Assembly (NCBI GenBank): GCA_030427245.1 | Contig: JAUHXA010000021.1 | Span: 1-64,000, forward strand | Direction of reading: 5' to 3' | Length of the DNA: 64,000 bases | Source: Bacteroidia bacterium | Lineage (GTDB): Bacteria > Bacteroidota > Bacteroidia > Chitinophagales > UBA2359 | In this document: positions 17,708 to 26,499 of the stretch, one piece after another | How the letters are laid out: each line of letters begins with the position of its first letter | How positions within the stretch are numbered: the stretch's first letter is position 1 | Made by a program: the position numbers and the translations under genes | Notes under the pieces: model-generated | Told to the model about the DNA's origin: nothing | Databases searched by the model: none | The model's input: the letters and a program-made list of their open reading frames with translations, nothing else

Positions 17708-18862
17708 CTATCGGACAAACCCATCCAAAAAGTTAAATACACTATTTAGTTCATCGTACATGGTTTCGACATTCTCAAACGACAAAAAATTGTCCGACCA
17801 ATCGGGGTCAAACAGGTTTTTCCCCTGAAAAGGGACAGCCAAATACGCCTTATTATTTATCACTGCGATGCAAAAATTAGTTCTTGCAAGTCTTGAAATG
17901 GCATTGTGGTCAATCACCCGAAAAGATTGGGTATCGGTCGCTACTTTCATGGCAGACTCGTCTTCTTGATACGCAAACAAATATTTCTTCACGCCATTGT
18001 CATTCATTAATTTATCCACAATAGATGGAGTATCTGCAAAAACTTTGAATTGTTCATTGATTGCATCATCCGCCACATCCATTTTCTTCAAATCCACTTC
18101 CCACTCTATATTATCCGCACTCCAACGATAGCCACTCATGACATTCATCGCTACTTTCATATTGTGCGCCCTTTGTTCTTCAGCGGTCATATCTGAGCTT
18201 GGTAAAATCTTCATTTTGAACAGCTCAGAAGCTCCCTTAAAAGCACTTTGAGGCACTACAAACACCGTTCCTCCCAAACTTTCGGGCAAAGTCGCCTCCA
18301 TAAACAACCCTTGAAAGATTGTAACATTTTCACTTTGTTTGCCACTGTTACTTTTCACAACCGAAATCTCTGAAAACCGAACATCCATACCCTTGTATGT
18401 ACCCTTCACCAAATCTTCGCCTGTAATTTTTGTACGCCTCATGGGGTAAAACAAACCGCTTTTGTAGAGCGTATCCGTATCCATTCGTGAATCTGGAAAC
18501 AATTGAAGGGAATCATCGAAAATCTGCAAAATCGGCTGTACCATTTTTTGCTTAAACTTCAATCTGAAAATTTCTGCTTCTTTGCTGCCTTCAATCCACC
18601 CCTGCAAAAACAAGTATTTCACCATCAAATACACAAATAAAACCATCAAACTCAATCCTATCATATTGGAGGGTAAAAGACTCGGATAGAGCAATCTTAA
18701 ACCCGCTGCAATGCCTATCAAAGACACGAGTCCCCAATTCATAGAAACCAATATTTTTCGCTTTTTCTGCAAGAAAAATATTTCATATTCCCTTTGGAGC
18801 ACAGGAATAGATGGCTGAATTTCAGCATCAAAGTATTCTTTCAAACTACTGTATTCGTGCAT
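17708..18862 (-). CDS. DUF3137 membrane protein
   Basis: A 384-residue protein with two adjacent hydrophobic segments near residues 35-75 (ILVSMNWGLVSLIGIAAG and NMIGLSLMVLFVYLMVKY) and a cytoplasmic beta-rich domain. The pattern VKGTYKGMDVRFSEI, then TIFQGLFMEATLPES, is diagnostic of DUF3137, a family of unknown function in many Bacteroidota and Proteobacteria. The N-terminus (EYSSLKEYFDAEIQPSI) is a charged helical lead. It lies 25 bp after the end of ppc on the same strand, so both may share a transcript. Confidence 0.75.
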   Translation of the reverse strand: MHEYSSLKEYFDAEIQPSIPVLQREYEIFFLQKKRKILVSMNWGLVSLIGIAAGLRLLYPSLLPSNMIGLSLMVLFVYLMVKYLFLQGWIEGSKEAEIFRLKFKQKMVQPILQIFDDSLQLFPDSRMDTDTLYKSGLFYPMRRTKITGEDLVKGTYKGMDVRFSEISVVKSNSGKQSENVTIFQGLFMEATLPESLGGTVFVVPQSAFKGASELFKMKILPSSDMTAEEQRAHNMKVAMNVMSGYRWSADNIEWEVDLKKMDVADDAINEQFKVFADTPSIVDKLMNDNGVKKYLFAYQEDESAMKVATDTQSFRVIDHNAISRLARTNFCIAVINNKAYLAVPFQGKNLFDPDWSDNFLSFENVETMYDELNSVFNFLDGFVR

Positions 18863-18887
18863 GATGTGTGTTTATAGGTCCATAAAA

Positions 18888-21662
18888 TCACCCCGTACTT
18901 CTCAATGCGCCTGCAATTGCATTGACCGTCAACAACAATTGTTGAAGGGTCTGTTGATACTCGAGAGTATCTTTTTCCATCGAACGCCAAGTCTTCAAGA
19001 GGTCTATTTGTGTATAATGCAAATCGTTCAAAGCCTCCGTTCGCAAAAGGTTGGAGTAGTGATGCGCCTTGCGTCTTTCTTCGAGTGGTTTTTCGAAAAT
19101 TTCACTTAAAATGCTGCGAGTTTGCTGCAATTCGAGCATGATGATGGTCATCAAATTTTCTCTCACATCCGTATCCTCTACCAAATCTGCATAGACCCGC
19201 ATGATTCGCTCATCCGTAGCGGCCAAACTTGTGTCAATGTTCAACAAAACGTACTTGATCAAGGTATCCTTGTTAGAAGCTGCTTTTACCTGCTCAAATT
19301 GTTCGGGGTGCGTTTCCTTCAATTTTTGAAGAGTAGAACCCACACCGTACCAGCTTGTTAGGTTAAAGCGAGCTTGTGCCCAACTGAACACCCAAGGAAT
19401 CGCCCGCAAGGCATCCAAGCTTCTTTGTCCTTTTCGACGAGCAGGACGAGAGCCAATCTTACTCGATTCAATCACGTCAATAGGAGTCACTTGACTATAA
19501 AAATCTATAAAATCGGGATGTTCCAACAATTCTCGGTATTTTTTGAAGCTGTTATCTGCCAAAAACTGCCAAATCTCGTTTAAATCCTCTGATTTTCTAT
19601 TCCCAAATTCATACAACATGGACTGTCTTGTCGTATTTGCCAAGAGCAATTCTAAGTTGTAAGTCGCATTGATTTTGTTGGCGTATTTCTGCGAAATCGT
19701 TTCTCCCTGTTCGGTCAAACGCATATCGTATTGTACCGAATTGAGGGGTAAAGTCTTAATAAACCACTGCGTAGGACCTGCACCACGACTGATAGTTCCT
19801 CCTTTGCCGTGGAAAAATCGCACCTTTACGCCATCCTTCAAACCCGTTTCGGCCAGACGTTTTTCGGCATGAAATAAATTCCACTGACTTGCCAGAATAC
19901 CGCCATCTTTGTTGCTGTCGCTGTAACCAATCATGACCTGTTGAATCAATTCCCACTCACCGTTTAATTTTTGTTGGTAAGCGAGGCTTCTTTTGGTAAA
20001 AGGATGGTTCAAGAAATCGCTCAATATTTCGTGACTGTTCTGCAAATCTTCAATGGTTTCAAACAATGGCACAACAGGTAATACACAAACCAAACCTTCG
20101 TCAGTTTGGCGAATCAAACCCGCTTCTCTTGCCAACAAATACACCGACAACAAATCTGACAAAGAACGGGTCATGCTCACAATCAATGCGCCGAGGGCTT
20201 GAGTACCATATTTGTCAATGTGTTCTGCCAACACCCTATAGCAACTTCTGACTTTGTGTGCTTCCCTCTTTAGAGGATGGCTCGGATGGGTAAAGGGGCG
20301 TGCCGATTGAAGTTCTTTATTGATAAATTTCAATCGCTTTTTTTCGTTCCAATCTCCAAAATTCTTCTTTTCTTTTGAACTTGTTGCCTCCAACAATTCC
20401 TCAATTGCTTTGTCGTGAAAAGCACTGTTTTGGCGGACATCTAATTTAACCAAGTGAAAGCCAAAAGTTTGAACCACCCTAATCGCATCGTTTACATCCG
20501 TATAGGCAATGTTTTCTGCACCATAAACAACCAAAGCTTCTTGAAGCAACTGCAAATCTGCCAACAATTCAGCAGAGGTATTATAGCTTGTGTCGGTTTC
20601 CTTCAATTCGGTGATATGTTCTCGTTGGACATCAACGGGCAGGGTAGAACGGATTAGATTTGCAAATTGTCGAAAAGCTTCTCCTTTGTTTCGGTCAAAG
20701 GCTGCCTGCCCATCTGGTCCAAGATTAAACTTCAATTCCTCCATACGCTTGTGCATAGCAGGAACAGTAGCGTCCAACTTGCAGGCAAAACTCAAACGCT
20801 TGATCAGTGTGGTCAATTCTCGGCGTACAATCACAATGGCGTTCAGTCTAAGCGTTTCCAATGTCTTTCGAGTCGTTTCGTCTGAAACAAAAGGATGGCC
20901 GTCTCTATCTCCACCCACCCAATTGCCAAAAGAAATACGAGGCATTTTGGAAGGTTTTTGAATCAATTTGGGATCCAAACCCATTCGTTTCCATGCTTGC
21001 ATCAGTCTTTGGTCGAGTATTGGAACGACAATTGGCAAGACATTCATTACATAATGTAGAATACTGCGTAGTTCGGAATCTATATCTGGTTTTTCCACAA
21101 AAATTTCCCCTGTTCGCCATAGCCTGTCAATCACCAACTTAATATCTTGTTTGATGGTTTGCTGCTCTATCAGCGAGTACATTTTGTTTTCTCGCCTCAC
21201 AATCAGCTTATAAAGTGCACGGTGATGCTCCAAAACCGTAGCTCGTTTTGCCTCTGTTGGGTGAGCAGTAAAAACAGGTTCTACCCGAACTTGGTGCAGA
21301 TGCTCTGCAATTTTTTCGGCTGTGATTCCTTCTGCCAACAGGGTTTCGAGACACTTAGCCCACAAGCCATTGATGCGAGCTTTGCCTTTTATCAAGGCCT
21401 CATTCTCCATTTCTCGCCTTCCTTGTACAGCCCAGTTTTCCTCAGCCATATTCAACAACTGGAAAGCGATAGAGTGAATTTGAAGAAGTTCGGGAGTTAT
21501 TTTTTGGAAAACCCTATCTTCCTTCCCATTGATCCAAGGAACATTTGCGGCCAAATCAGCACGACCATTTTCCTCTAAAACTTCCTTGAAGCAGGTCAAT
21601 AAAAATTCTAAATCTTTATAGGGTTTGTCAAATATACTTTCTATTTTTTTTAAAATATTCAT
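18888..21662 (-). CDS. ppc: Phosphoenolpyruvate carboxylase
   Basis: A 924-residue enzyme of normal family length. It makes oxaloacetate from PEP and bicarbonate to refill the TCA cycle. Signature motifs are complete: VFTAHPTEAKR with catalytic His134, GYSDSNKDGG near 577, and FHGKGGTISRGAGPT near 614, whose Arg and Gly-rich loop binds substrate. The C-terminus ends NAIAGALRSTG, matching the conserved terminal 'GxRNTG' tail used in allosteric inhibition by aspartate, here with Ser in place of Asn. The start codon fits the N-terminus (MNILKKIESIFDKPYKDLEF). It precedes a DUF3137 gene on the same strand. Confidence 0.97.
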   Translation of the reverse strand: MNILKKIESIFDKPYKDLEFLLTCFKEVLEENGRADLAANVPWINGKEDRVFQKITPELLQIHSIAFQLLNMAEENWAVQGRREMENEALIKGKARINGLWAKCLETLLAEGITAEKIAEHLHQVRVEPVFTAHPTEAKRATVLEHHRALYKLIVRRENKMYSLIEQQTIKQDIKLVIDRLWRTGEIFVEKPDIDSELRSILHYVMNVLPIVVPILDQRLMQAWKRMGLDPKLIQKPSKMPRISFGNWVGGDRDGHPFVSDETTRKTLETLRLNAIVIVRRELTTLIKRLSFACKLDATVPAMHKRMEELKFNLGPDGQAAFDRNKGEAFRQFANLIRSTLPVDVQREHITELKETDTSYNTSAELLADLQLLQEALVVYGAENIAYTDVNDAIRVVQTFGFHLVKLDVRQNSAFHDKAIEELLEATSSKEKKNFGDWNEKKRLKFINKELQSARPFTHPSHPLKREAHKVRSCYRVLAEHIDKYGTQALGALIVSMTRSLSDLLSVYLLAREAGLIRQTDEGLVCVLPVVPLFETIEDLQNSHEILSDFLNHPFTKRSLAYQQKLNGEWELIQQVMIGYSDSNKDGGILASQWNLFHAEKRLAETGLKDGVKVRFFHGKGGTISRGAGPTQWFIKTLPLNSVQYDMRLTEQGETISQKYANKINATYNLELLLANTTRQSMLYEFGNRKSEDLNEIWQFLADNSFKKYRELLEHPDFIDFYSQVTPIDVIESSKIGSRPARRKGQRSLDALRAIPWVFSWAQARFNLTSWYGVGSTLQKLKETHPEQFEQVKAASNKDTLIKYVLLNIDTSLAATDERIMRVYADLVEDTDVRENLMTIIMLELQQTRSILSEIFEKPLEERRKAHHYSNLLRTEALNDLHYTQIDLLKTWRSMEKDTLEYQQTLQQLLLTVNAIAGALRSTG

Positions 21663-21820
21663 ACATATTGAGTTTTATGGCTTTTAAATATTTAATGCAA
21701 ACTTGCCATAGTTGAGGATTGCTTTTGCAGCTAAAATACAGTTTAATTTTCAAAATAAAAATAATTATGAAATGAGTAGAAAGATTGATATATTCGTTAC
21801 CTCACCAAAGAACAAAGGCC

Positions 21821-22927
21821 ATGCGAAGGATATATAATACGATTGGAGTGATGTCGGGCAGTTCGCTTGATGGAGTAGATTTGGCATATTGTCGTTTTGA
21901 AGTAGAAGATGGTAAGTGGATATTTGAGATTTTGCAGGCAGAAACGATTCCTTTTCCTCCAAAATGGGAGCTACGACTCAGGAAATTGTTGTCGCAAGAT
22001 GCGCTTACCTTCATCAAAACCCACACTTACTTTGGGCATTATTTGGGCGACACTCTCAACGACTTTATACAACGGCATCAACTGAAGGGAAAGATAGATT
22101 TTGTGGCTTCTCATGGACATACGATTTTTCACCAACCCGACAAGCTGCTGACAAGTCAGATTGGAGATGGTGCGGCAATCTCTGCCAAAACTCGACTACC
22201 TGTGATTTGTGATTTCCGAACTTGTGATGTGGCTTTGCAGGGCGAGGGGGCGCCAATTGTACCGATTGGAGACATTCACCTTTTCAGCGAACATCGTTTT
22301 TGCTTGAATATAGGCGGTATTGCTAATATTTCCTGCAAGGTAAACTCTGATAAAATTGTGGCGTATGATACTTGTCCTGCCAATATGGTGCTCAATCAGT
22401 TGGCGAATGTACTGAACGTGGAGTATGACAAAGATGGACACATTGCAGCAAGCGGAGAGGTAGATGGTTATCTCCTTGAAGACCTAAATCAATCGGCTTA
22501 CTACCACAAACCCTATCCTAAATCACTCGGTCGGACTTGGATAAACGAATCTTTTATGCCTCTTTTCAATCGAAGTGACGCTCCTATTGAAGATTTTTTG
22601 CGGACGGCTGTTGAACACATTGCCATACAAATCGCTCAGGAAATCAAGCAGATATACAAACAGGAAGGCATTGAATTGGATTCCAAAAATCCAGATAGTC
22701 TGTTGGCCACAGGTGGAGGCGCATTGAATGTTTTTTTGATGAAACGCATTGCCCATCACACACCCGTTGAAGTGATTGTTCCCGACCGAAAAGTGGTAGA
22801 GTTTAAAGAGGCATTGATTATGGGATTTGTGGGCGTATTGCGGATGAGAAAGGAGGCAAATTGTTTGAAGTCCGTGACGGGCGCAAGGGTGAACAATATT
22901 GGAGGATGCGTCTATCGAGCTTTTTGA
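21821..22927 (+). CDS. anmK: Anhydro-N-acetylmuramic acid kinase
   Basis: A 368-residue sugar kinase that hydrolyses and phosphorylates anhMurNAc to MurNAc-6-phosphate for cell-wall recycling. The start is taken as the ATG at 21821 (MRRIYNTIGVMSGSSLDGVD), which leads straight into the phosphate-binding loop of the family; an in-frame TTG 36 bp upstream adds an unlikely lead. Other motifs: VASHGHTIFHQP, FRTCDVALQGEGAPIVPIGD, FCLNIGGIANIS, and ATGGGALN near the C-terminus, all conserved in the ASKHA-fold family. It is divergent from ppc with a 158-bp spacer. No other recycling genes are adjacent. Confidence 0.93.
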   Translation: MRRIYNTIGVMSGSSLDGVDLAYCRFEVEDGKWIFEILQAETIPFPPKWELRLRKLLSQDALTFIKTHTYFGHYLGDTLNDFIQRHQLKGKIDFVASHGHTIFHQPDKLLTSQIGDGAAISAKTRLPVICDFRTCDVALQGEGAPIVPIGDIHLFSEHRFCLNIGGIANISCKVNSDKIVAYDTCPANMVLNQLANVLNVEYDKDGHIAASGEVDGYLLEDLNQSAYYHKPYPKSLGRTWINESFMPLFNRSDAPIEDFLRTAVEHIAIQIAQEIKQIYKQEGIELDSKNPDSLLATGGGALNVFLMKRIAHHTPVEVIVPDRKVVEFKEALIMGFVGVLRMRKEANCLKSVTGARVNNIGGCVYRAF

Positions 22928-22933
22928 TGAAGA

Positions 22934-23590
22934 CTACCAACTCGCTGCCAACTCCTTCAATGTAAGCAAATGAATTTCGTGTTTTCCTTCGAAGGTAATC
23001 ACCTTTGGCTGCAAGTTTCTTTTCTTCAATTCTTCCAAATAATTATGGATATTCAAGTATCCCAAATATTTGTCTTGGTGTCCATAAATCAGGTATATAT
23101 CCACCTTCTCGAAAATTGGTTGAGTCTTTGCCCAATCCAAATCGTGTGCTATTTTACCCGCCCACAAAGTCAAAGAATCTGCTTTGGCGATACCACTTGC
23201 CAACCATCTTGTCACCGTTGCTACACCTTGTGAAAATCCAAGAATGTGGATTTTTGCAGAAGTATTTGACGGAACGCCAGCCATGATTTGTTGATACAAC
23301 TGATTGAGATAGTTTACATAATCCTTGATTTCGTTTTCTCTATCGGTCGAGGTCATCCAAGTTGCCACAGGCGGACGGGAAGCACTGTCCCAATAAAAAC
23401 GATTCAATCCTTCGGGAGCTATCACAAAAAAGAGGTCTGGATCCAACTCTTCAAAAGGTTGTATGAATTTGCCTGCCAATTCGCCATAACCATGAATTGC
23501 AAAAAGAATGTGTTGGGTGTTTTCGGTGAGGTTGCCGTAGGTATAAAAACGGGCTGTGCGCCTTACTTCAATGTGTTGTTCGGTTGCCAT
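22934..23590 (-). CDS. Alpha/beta hydrolase, carboxylesterase/phospholipase type
   Basis: A 218-residue single-domain alpha/beta hydrolase. The nucleophile elbow GFSQG (ILGFSQGVATVTRWLA) and the oxyanion segment HGYGE near residue 34 are visible, and the C-terminal His is likely that of GKHEIH. The order fits the small carboxylesterase/phospholipase family (EstB/YpfH type). Its start is only 16 bp downstream of the end of the methyltransferase gene on the same strand, so the two probably form an operon, with the methyltransferase first. It converges with anmK. Substrate unknown. Confidence 0.8.
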   Translation of the reverse strand: MATEQHIEVRRTARFYTYGNLTENTQHILFAIHGYGELAGKFIQPFEELDPDLFFVIAPEGLNRFYWDSASRPPVATWMTSTDRENEIKDYVNYLNQLYQQIMAGVPSNTSAKIHILGFSQGVATVTRWLASGIAKADSLTLWAGKIAHDLDWAKTQPIFEKVDIYLIYGHQDKYLGYLNIHNYLEELKKRNLQPKVITFEGKHEIHLLTLKELAASW

Positions 23591-23605
23591 ATTCGTATTG
23601 GGAAT

Positions 23606-24235
23606 TTATTTTTCAAAGACCAAAGATAGCAATCTTGGAATTTCTTGATTTCTCTCTTCCTTTTCATCAAACCATTCCTTCAGTTCTACCAATCGAAAGC
23701 CACATTTTGCGGCTGTATCGGTAAACTCCGAAATATGGTGCATGTAAACTTCCAAAACTTCGACTCCATTTTCTGTTTCGAATCGGGCTTTGCTACCGAT
23801 GTACTGTTTGAAGGGGTGCAGTTCACAAATAAAAAAATACCCTCCTTTTCTCAATGTCTGAAAAGCCTGTCCAAATACGATTTTTAAATCTTCAATATGT
23901 TCCAAAATCAAATTGCAGCAAATCAAATCAACTGAATCTTTTGGAATATTCCAGTTTTGGGTGATGTCTGCTTGTCGAAAAGTCACCTTTGAAGAATTGA
24001 TTTTAGCCCTTGCTTTTGCCAACATTCCTTCCGAAAAATCCAACGCAAGGATGGATTTGGCTTTTTCTGCCAACCATTCTGTGTTTTTACCTGTTCCGCA
24101 TCCCAGTTCTACTACTGCTTCAAAATCCAGTTTTTGCAGTGTATGTTGAGTTACTCTTTGGTCTAAGTCACGGGTTTTGTTTTGGTTGGAGTCGTATGTG
24201 TTTGCCCAATGATTGTAGGCTTCGGAGATGTTCAT
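23606..24235 (-). CDS. Class I SAM-dependent methyltransferase
   Basis: A 209-residue Rossmann-fold methyltransferase. Motif I is VVELGCGTGKNTEWLAE near residue 40, with Asp of ILALDFSEGML as the SAM-ribose acid, and ILEHIEDLKIVF and LRKGGYFFICELHPF further on. The pattern resembles the UbiE/Methyltransf_11 branch acting on small molecules. No membrane or targeting sequence. Together with the esterase 16 bp downstream it probably forms a two-gene operon. Substrate cannot be inferred. Confidence 0.85.
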   Translation of the reverse strand: MNISEAYNHWANTYDSNQNKTRDLDQRVTQHTLQKLDFEAVVELGCGTGKNTEWLAEKAKSILALDFSEGMLAKARAKINSSKVTFRQADITQNWNIPKDSVDLICCNLILEHIEDLKIVFGQAFQTLRKGGYFFICELHPFKQYIGSKARFETENGVEVLEVYMHHISEFTDTAAKCGFRLVELKEWFDEKEERNQEIPRLLSLVFEK

Positions 24236-24313
24236 GTTTTCACTTTTCTTTGTACAATTTATTTACAAAGTACAATTTTTGACGTATTTTAACAAGAGTT
24301 TTCTCATTTGCCT

Positions 24314-24367
24314 AAAAAAAACAAAAGCTTTTGAAAGTTGTAAAACGTTTATTACAACCTTCAAAAG
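24314..24367 (-). terminator. Rho-independent terminator of the mscS-like gene
   Basis: On the minus strand CTTTTGAAGGTTGTAA pairs with TTACAACTTTCAAAAG (one mismatch, 8-nt loop), then a run CTTTTGTTTTTTTT. It lies 70 bp past the channel gene and before the methyltransferase gene, so it separates the two transcripts. Confidence 0.85.
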
Positions 24368-24439
24368 CCCAATGAAACTAACCCACAAACATTTATCTTC
24401 ATAATCTGATAAGCAGTCACCCATTCTATAGGTTGCTAA

Positions 24440-25270
24440 CTATCCAATAATCTTCACTCGATTGGTAATCAATTCGTGAGCAGGGATAATCACCTTCTCA
24501 TTGTTCTCCTGTTGAATCGTTACCGAAATCGTGTTTGCGGCTACAATTGTACCTCTAACTCCATCTATTTCAATCGTTTTTCCTAAAGTAAAGGTTTGTC
24601 TGCCAAAGAAACTTGCCAAGATATTGGCCAAAATATCTCTCGAAGCAAAGCCATAAGAGATGGCTGCTGCAAGCAATATAGCTCCTAATACGAGCAGAAG
24701 ATTGGAGGTGATGATAGAGGTATCTACACCGCCTTGTTCGAGAGCGGTAAGGGTGACGATGACCACCAACACATAGAAGATAAAATTACTGATGAGTTTT
24801 CCTGTGCTGATGCCCAACGAACTTGTTGCGCCTCGAATCAAGTCTCTAACAAAGGTCGCGATGTATGTTCCGACAATGAAAAAGACAACTGCCACCAACA
24901 GTTTGGGCATATAACTCAAGAGCTTTGATATTTCATTCGAAAAAGCATTCCATCCCATTGTATCAGATGCCGAAATGAGAACCAAAAGCAACAATATCCA
25001 GTAAATAAATTTTCCAATCAATTGGCTGGGTGCAAGCTGAATGTTTGCTCTTTTTAAGAATTCCTCTGCGTCCATTTTGTTTGCCAAACTGTCAAACTTC
25101 ACTAATTTTAATAGTTTGACGATGCCTTTAGAAAACAATTTGGCTATCAGCCAACCAAAGAATAAAATCAGTATTGCACCAAGAATACTGGGCAAAACGC
25201 TCATAAATTTGTGTCCAAATGATTGTAGTGAACTAAAAAAAATTTCTGTCCATGTGGTTAGTTGTTGCAT
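24440..25270 (-). CDS. MscS-family mechanosensitive channel
   Basis: A 276-residue small-conductance channel. Three to four hydrophobic helices precede the beta domain; the pore-helix region is Gly/Ala-rich (LLVLGAILLAAAISYGFASRD), followed by ILANILASFFGRQTFTLGKT and the beta domain IEIDGVRGTIVAANTISVTI. The C-terminus ends at VIIPAHELITNRVKI, so it lacks the large alpha/beta C-terminal cage of E. coli MscS and belongs to the short branch (the YggB-like 'small-conductance' type common in Bacteroidota). It releases solutes on hypo-osmotic shock. A good terminator follows. Confidence 0.9.
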   Translation of the reverse strand: MQQLTTWTEIFFSSLQSFGHKFMSVLPSILGAILILFFGWLIAKLFSKGIVKLLKLVKFDSLANKMDAEEFLKRANIQLAPSQLIGKFIYWILLLLVLISASDTMGWNAFSNEISKLLSYMPKLLVAVVFFIVGTYIATFVRDLIRGATSSLGISTGKLISNFIFYVLVVIVTLTALEQGGVDTSIITSNLLLVLGAILLAAAISYGFASRDILANILASFFGRQTFTLGKTIEIDGVRGTIVAANTISVTIQQENNEKVIIPAHELITNRVKIIG

Positions 25271-25309
25271 TGTAATCGATTGATTGATTCATTTTTAAAA
25301 AAAAATAAA

Positions 25310-25420
25310 CTTAGTAAGGGTAAAAAAATAATTCCCCGTTTTCTTTAACAACATCCCCCATACCCCCTTCAAAGTGGGAATAATGGTCGGGGAGTTATTT
25401 TTTCCTTTTTACTTAGTAAG
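25310..25420. repeat. MITE-like 111-bp element with terminal inverted repeats
   Basis: The left end CTTAGTAAGGGTAAAAAAAT and CCCCG matches, inverted with a few mismatches, the right end CGGGGAGTTATTTTTT to ACTTAGTAAG. The inner part (CCCCCATACCCCCTTCAAAG) is a G/C-run phrase. Phrases like 'ccccttcaaagggg' are widespread intergenic elements in Bacteroidota genomes (recollection). Confidence 0.65.
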
Positions 25421-25460
25421 CCAAGCTTAATACACTGTTTCGGAAATAATTTAAGGTTTT

Positions 25461-25570
25461 GAGGTGACATCTTGGAGTGAAACGAAAAGGTGTAATCTCA
25501 AGACCGACAGCGAGATGTCATGCCGAAGTCTCGGCACAGGCTCTTCTTCATTCTTCCGAAGATTACACCT
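25461..25570. repeat. Nested inverted-repeat element
   Basis: AGGTGTAATCT (25488-25498) and AGATTACACCT (25560-25570) are perfect 11-bp inverted arms, TGACATCT (25465-25472) pairs with AGATGTCA (25513-25520), and TGCCGA-agtc-TCGGCA forms a hairpin at 25521-25536. It is likely a dispersed, non-coding element. Confidence 0.6.
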
Positions 25571-25602
25571 CACTATCTAAAGAAACTTTTGAAACAATGT
25601 AC

Positions 25603-25854
25603 TTAATTTTCGTCAGTAGGCGTATCGTCTTGTTTTGTAGTCATAGCATCCAAAATACTGATATTGGAGGCCGCAAATTTGGCGGTGAACAAATCTAAGA
25701 AGTCTCCAACGAGATTTAAAGTATCTAAACTATTAAAGACTTCATCTTTTAACTCATCAGGAGGAGATACATTCTTTGCCTCCAACTGTTTGAAATGTCG
25801 TGTTAGGTTTTTCTCGGCGGAGTTTTCGTCCTTTCCTTGTGGTTCCTCATTCAT
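25603..25854 (-). CDS. Small acidic protein co-encoded with an ECF sigma factor
   Basis: An 83-residue soluble protein (MNEEPQGKDENSAEKNLTR...), rich in Glu, Asp and Lys, whose ATG overlaps the last 8 bp of the sigma-factor gene. Such overlap is typical of sigma/anti-sigma or sigma/partner pairs. It has no membrane segment and no zinc-binding HxxxCxxC motif, so it is not a standard ZAS-domain anti-sigma factor. A short helical stretch (LDTLNLVGDFLDLFTAKF) in the middle may bind the sigma factor. The regulatory role is inferred only from overlap. Confidence 0.6.
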   Translation of the reverse strand: MNEEPQGKDENSAEKNLTRHFKQLEAKNVSPPDELKDEVFNSLDTLNLVGDFLDLFTAKFAASNISILDAMTTKQDDTPTDEN

Positions 25855-26479
25855 ATTGAAATGCTTTTGTATCGTTTTGTTGTAAGGATTCTAAAAGTTC
25901 CGCTAAATGGTCACGACTTCTTTTTAACCGCATTTTTACTGCGCCTTCTTTGAGGTTCAAGGTTTTTGCAATTTCTTTTACCGAAAATCCATCTTGATAA
26001 CGCATCAACAAAATTAGCTTTTCTCCTTCATTCAATTGTCCAAAAACCGCTTCCAACTGTGTGAATTGAAGTTCCTTCAAAACTTTATTTTCCAAGCCCG
26101 TATCATCGTTGGGGATTTGCTCAACTCTTTCGTTTTTGAAGTCATCTATATTGATGCGCTTTCTTTGTTTCAAAAAAGTGATGCAATGATTGTATGCAAT
26201 CGAATAAATCCACGAGCCCAATTGTGATTCATTTCTAAAGGATTCCAACTTCAAAAAAATCTTTACCCAAATATCGTGGGTCAAGTCTTTGGCGGTTTCT
26301 TTTTCTTTCACCAAGCTGAGACATTTTGAATAGACCTTGTCCACATAGCGATTGTAAAGTTCGATTTGCAAAGAACGCTGTTTGCTGCGATTTTCATTTG
26401 CAAGAATTCCCACAACCAATTCGCTATCCGAAAGGTTTTCAAAAGAAGATTTAGATTTCTCTGACTTGATAAAATTCAT
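25847..26479 (-). CDS. RNA polymerase ECF sigma factor
   Basis: A 210-residue sigma-70-family ECF factor, start taken as ATG at 26479 (MNFIKSEKSKSS); a TTG two codons upstream is possible. Region 2 spans LYNRYVDKVYSKCLSLVK, DLTHDIWVKIFLKL and GSWIYSIAYNHCITFLKQ; region 4 is a helix-turn-helix, LLMRYQDGFSVKEIAKTLNL followed by KEGAVKMRLKRSRDHL. The gene begins 20 bp after an outer-membrane-protein gene and overlaps a small acidic protein gene, so all three are probably one transcript. It likely answers an envelope signal (inference). Confidence 0.92.
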   Translation of the reverse strand: MNFIKSEKSKSSFENLSDSELVVGILANENRSKQRSLQIELYNRYVDKVYSKCLSLVKEKETAKDLTHDIWVKIFLKLESFRNESQLGSWIYSIAYNHCITFLKQRKRINIDDFKNERVEQIPNDDTGLENKVLKELQFTQLEAVFGQLNEGEKLILLMRYQDGFSVKEIAKTLNLKEGAVKMRLKRSRDHLAELLESLQQNDTKAFQYE

Positions 26480-26499
26480 TGACAATTTACTATACTAGA

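Larger units (their letters stand above)
25271..25602. other. Intergenic region carrying two inverted-repeat elements
   Basis: A 332-bp spacer between the channel gene and the sigma-factor operon, both on the minus strand. It holds two separate elements with inverted repeats (25310-25420 and 25461-25570) and no gene. Confidence 0.7.
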
